NCBI GenBank assembly: GCA_003978455.1
Contig: QNZT01000061.1
Span: 1-5,412 of the forward strand
DNA from: Sulfurospirillum sp.
GTDB lineage: Bacteria > Campylobacterota > Campylobacteria > Campylobacterales > QNZT01
DNA: 5,412 bases
Reading direction: 5' to 3'
In this document: positions 5,220 through 5,412 of the stretch, one piece after another
Position numbering within the stretch: the first letter of the stretch is position 1
Layout of the letters: every line of letters starts with the position of its first letter
Notes under the pieces: generated by a model
The model's database searches: none
What the model was told of the DNA's origin: nothing
What the model saw: only the letters and a program-made list of their open reading frames with translations
Position numbers and translations under genes: made by a program

Positions 5220-5412
5220 ATGGAACTTAAAAATGTCATTGGATTGGGAGTTGCCGGAAACTTTGCACACCATTTGGAGCAGGCCGGTGAATTGGAAGAC
5301 TTTAAAGATGTAGAGACATCCGAACCGGATGCACCCAAAGGTATATTTCCCTTTTATCTGCCAGGGTCTGATACGTTTCTTGGATTCTACCCCATCGGTA
5401 CCGATACACTCA
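5220..5412 (+). CDS. Conserved hypothetical protein, probably DUF5718 family (partial, 5' end)
   Basis: The gene runs off the right edge; 64 residues are visible. They begin MELKNVIGLGVAGNFAHHLE and continue with a QAGELEDF segment, then APKGIFPFYLPGS and a TFLGFYPIGTDTL-like end. I recall this pattern from DUF5718 proteins common in Campylobacterota, but could not check it. The arrangement GxGxxxNxxxHxxE, followed by P-x-x-FPF and a later G-x-x-P-I, resembles the N-terminal part of fumarylacetoacetate hydrolase-fold enzymes (GRNYxxH...E). A distant relation to that fold is therefore an inference, and the metal-binding and catalytic residues would lie beyond the window. No signal peptide or membrane segment is seen, so it is probably cytoplasmic. 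The first possible ATG is 5211; 5220 is preferred because of the AAGGA site. It stands alone after the HU terminator. Confidence 0.7.
   Translation, partial: MELKNVIGLGVAGNFAHHLEQAGELEDFKDVETSEPDAPKGIFPFYLPGSDTFLGFYPIGTDTL

Noticed and set aside
1..5412. Search for CRISPR arrays, insertion sequences, toxin-antitoxin pairs or phage attachment at the tRNA
   Set aside because: No regularly spaced repeats, transposase-like frames or small gene pairs are visible, and no copy of the tRNA 3' end was noticed elsewhere in the window.

Overview
The window looks like part of a Campylobacterota (epsilonproteobacterial) chromosome, most likely a Sulfurovum- or Sulfurimonas-like organism. The grounds are an AT-rich base composition, an HU protein of the Helicobacter/Campylobacter type (with a GKVPGTNKTY-like arm instead of the usual RNPQTG motif), a cysS next to an MsbA-type exporter (an association I recall from Campylobacter jejuni), and promoters with a good TATAAT box but little or no -35 box. 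The genus is an inference.

Layout. At the left edge is the start of a leftward gene for a PAS-domain sensor or receptor (1-203). It diverges from cysS, cysteinyl-tRNA synthetase (414-1817, rightward). cysS ends one base from the end of a convergent, leftward MsbA-like ABC exporter gene (1819-3528). That exporter diverges from a small exported outer-membrane beta-barrel protein (3679-4260, rightward). From 4261 to 4497 there is no convincing protein gene. Instead there is a TATAAT box, three consecutive stem-loop-forming dyads and a long terminator-like hairpin. I read this as either an undescribed small RNA or a structured dispersed repeat. A complete tRNA-Leu(GAG) with encoded CCA follows (4498-4582). 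Next come the HU gene with a strong promoter (4766-5047) and its terminator hairpin. The window ends in the start of a conserved hypothetical gene of probable DUF5718 type (5220 onward).

How the genes relate. Most are housekeeping genes in single-gene units rather than one pathway. cysS and tRNA-Leu serve translation. The MsbA-like exporter and the beta-barrel protein both act in the cell envelope (lipid A-core flipping and the outer membrane) and share a divergent control region of 150 bases. HU compacts DNA. No mobile element, CRISPR array, phage or defence module is visible. The most interesting unexplained material is the structured intergenic element at about 4265-4444 and the dyad around a TATAAT box inside its last hairpin. 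A shared TTANGC-TATAAT promoter form across the window is also worth testing.
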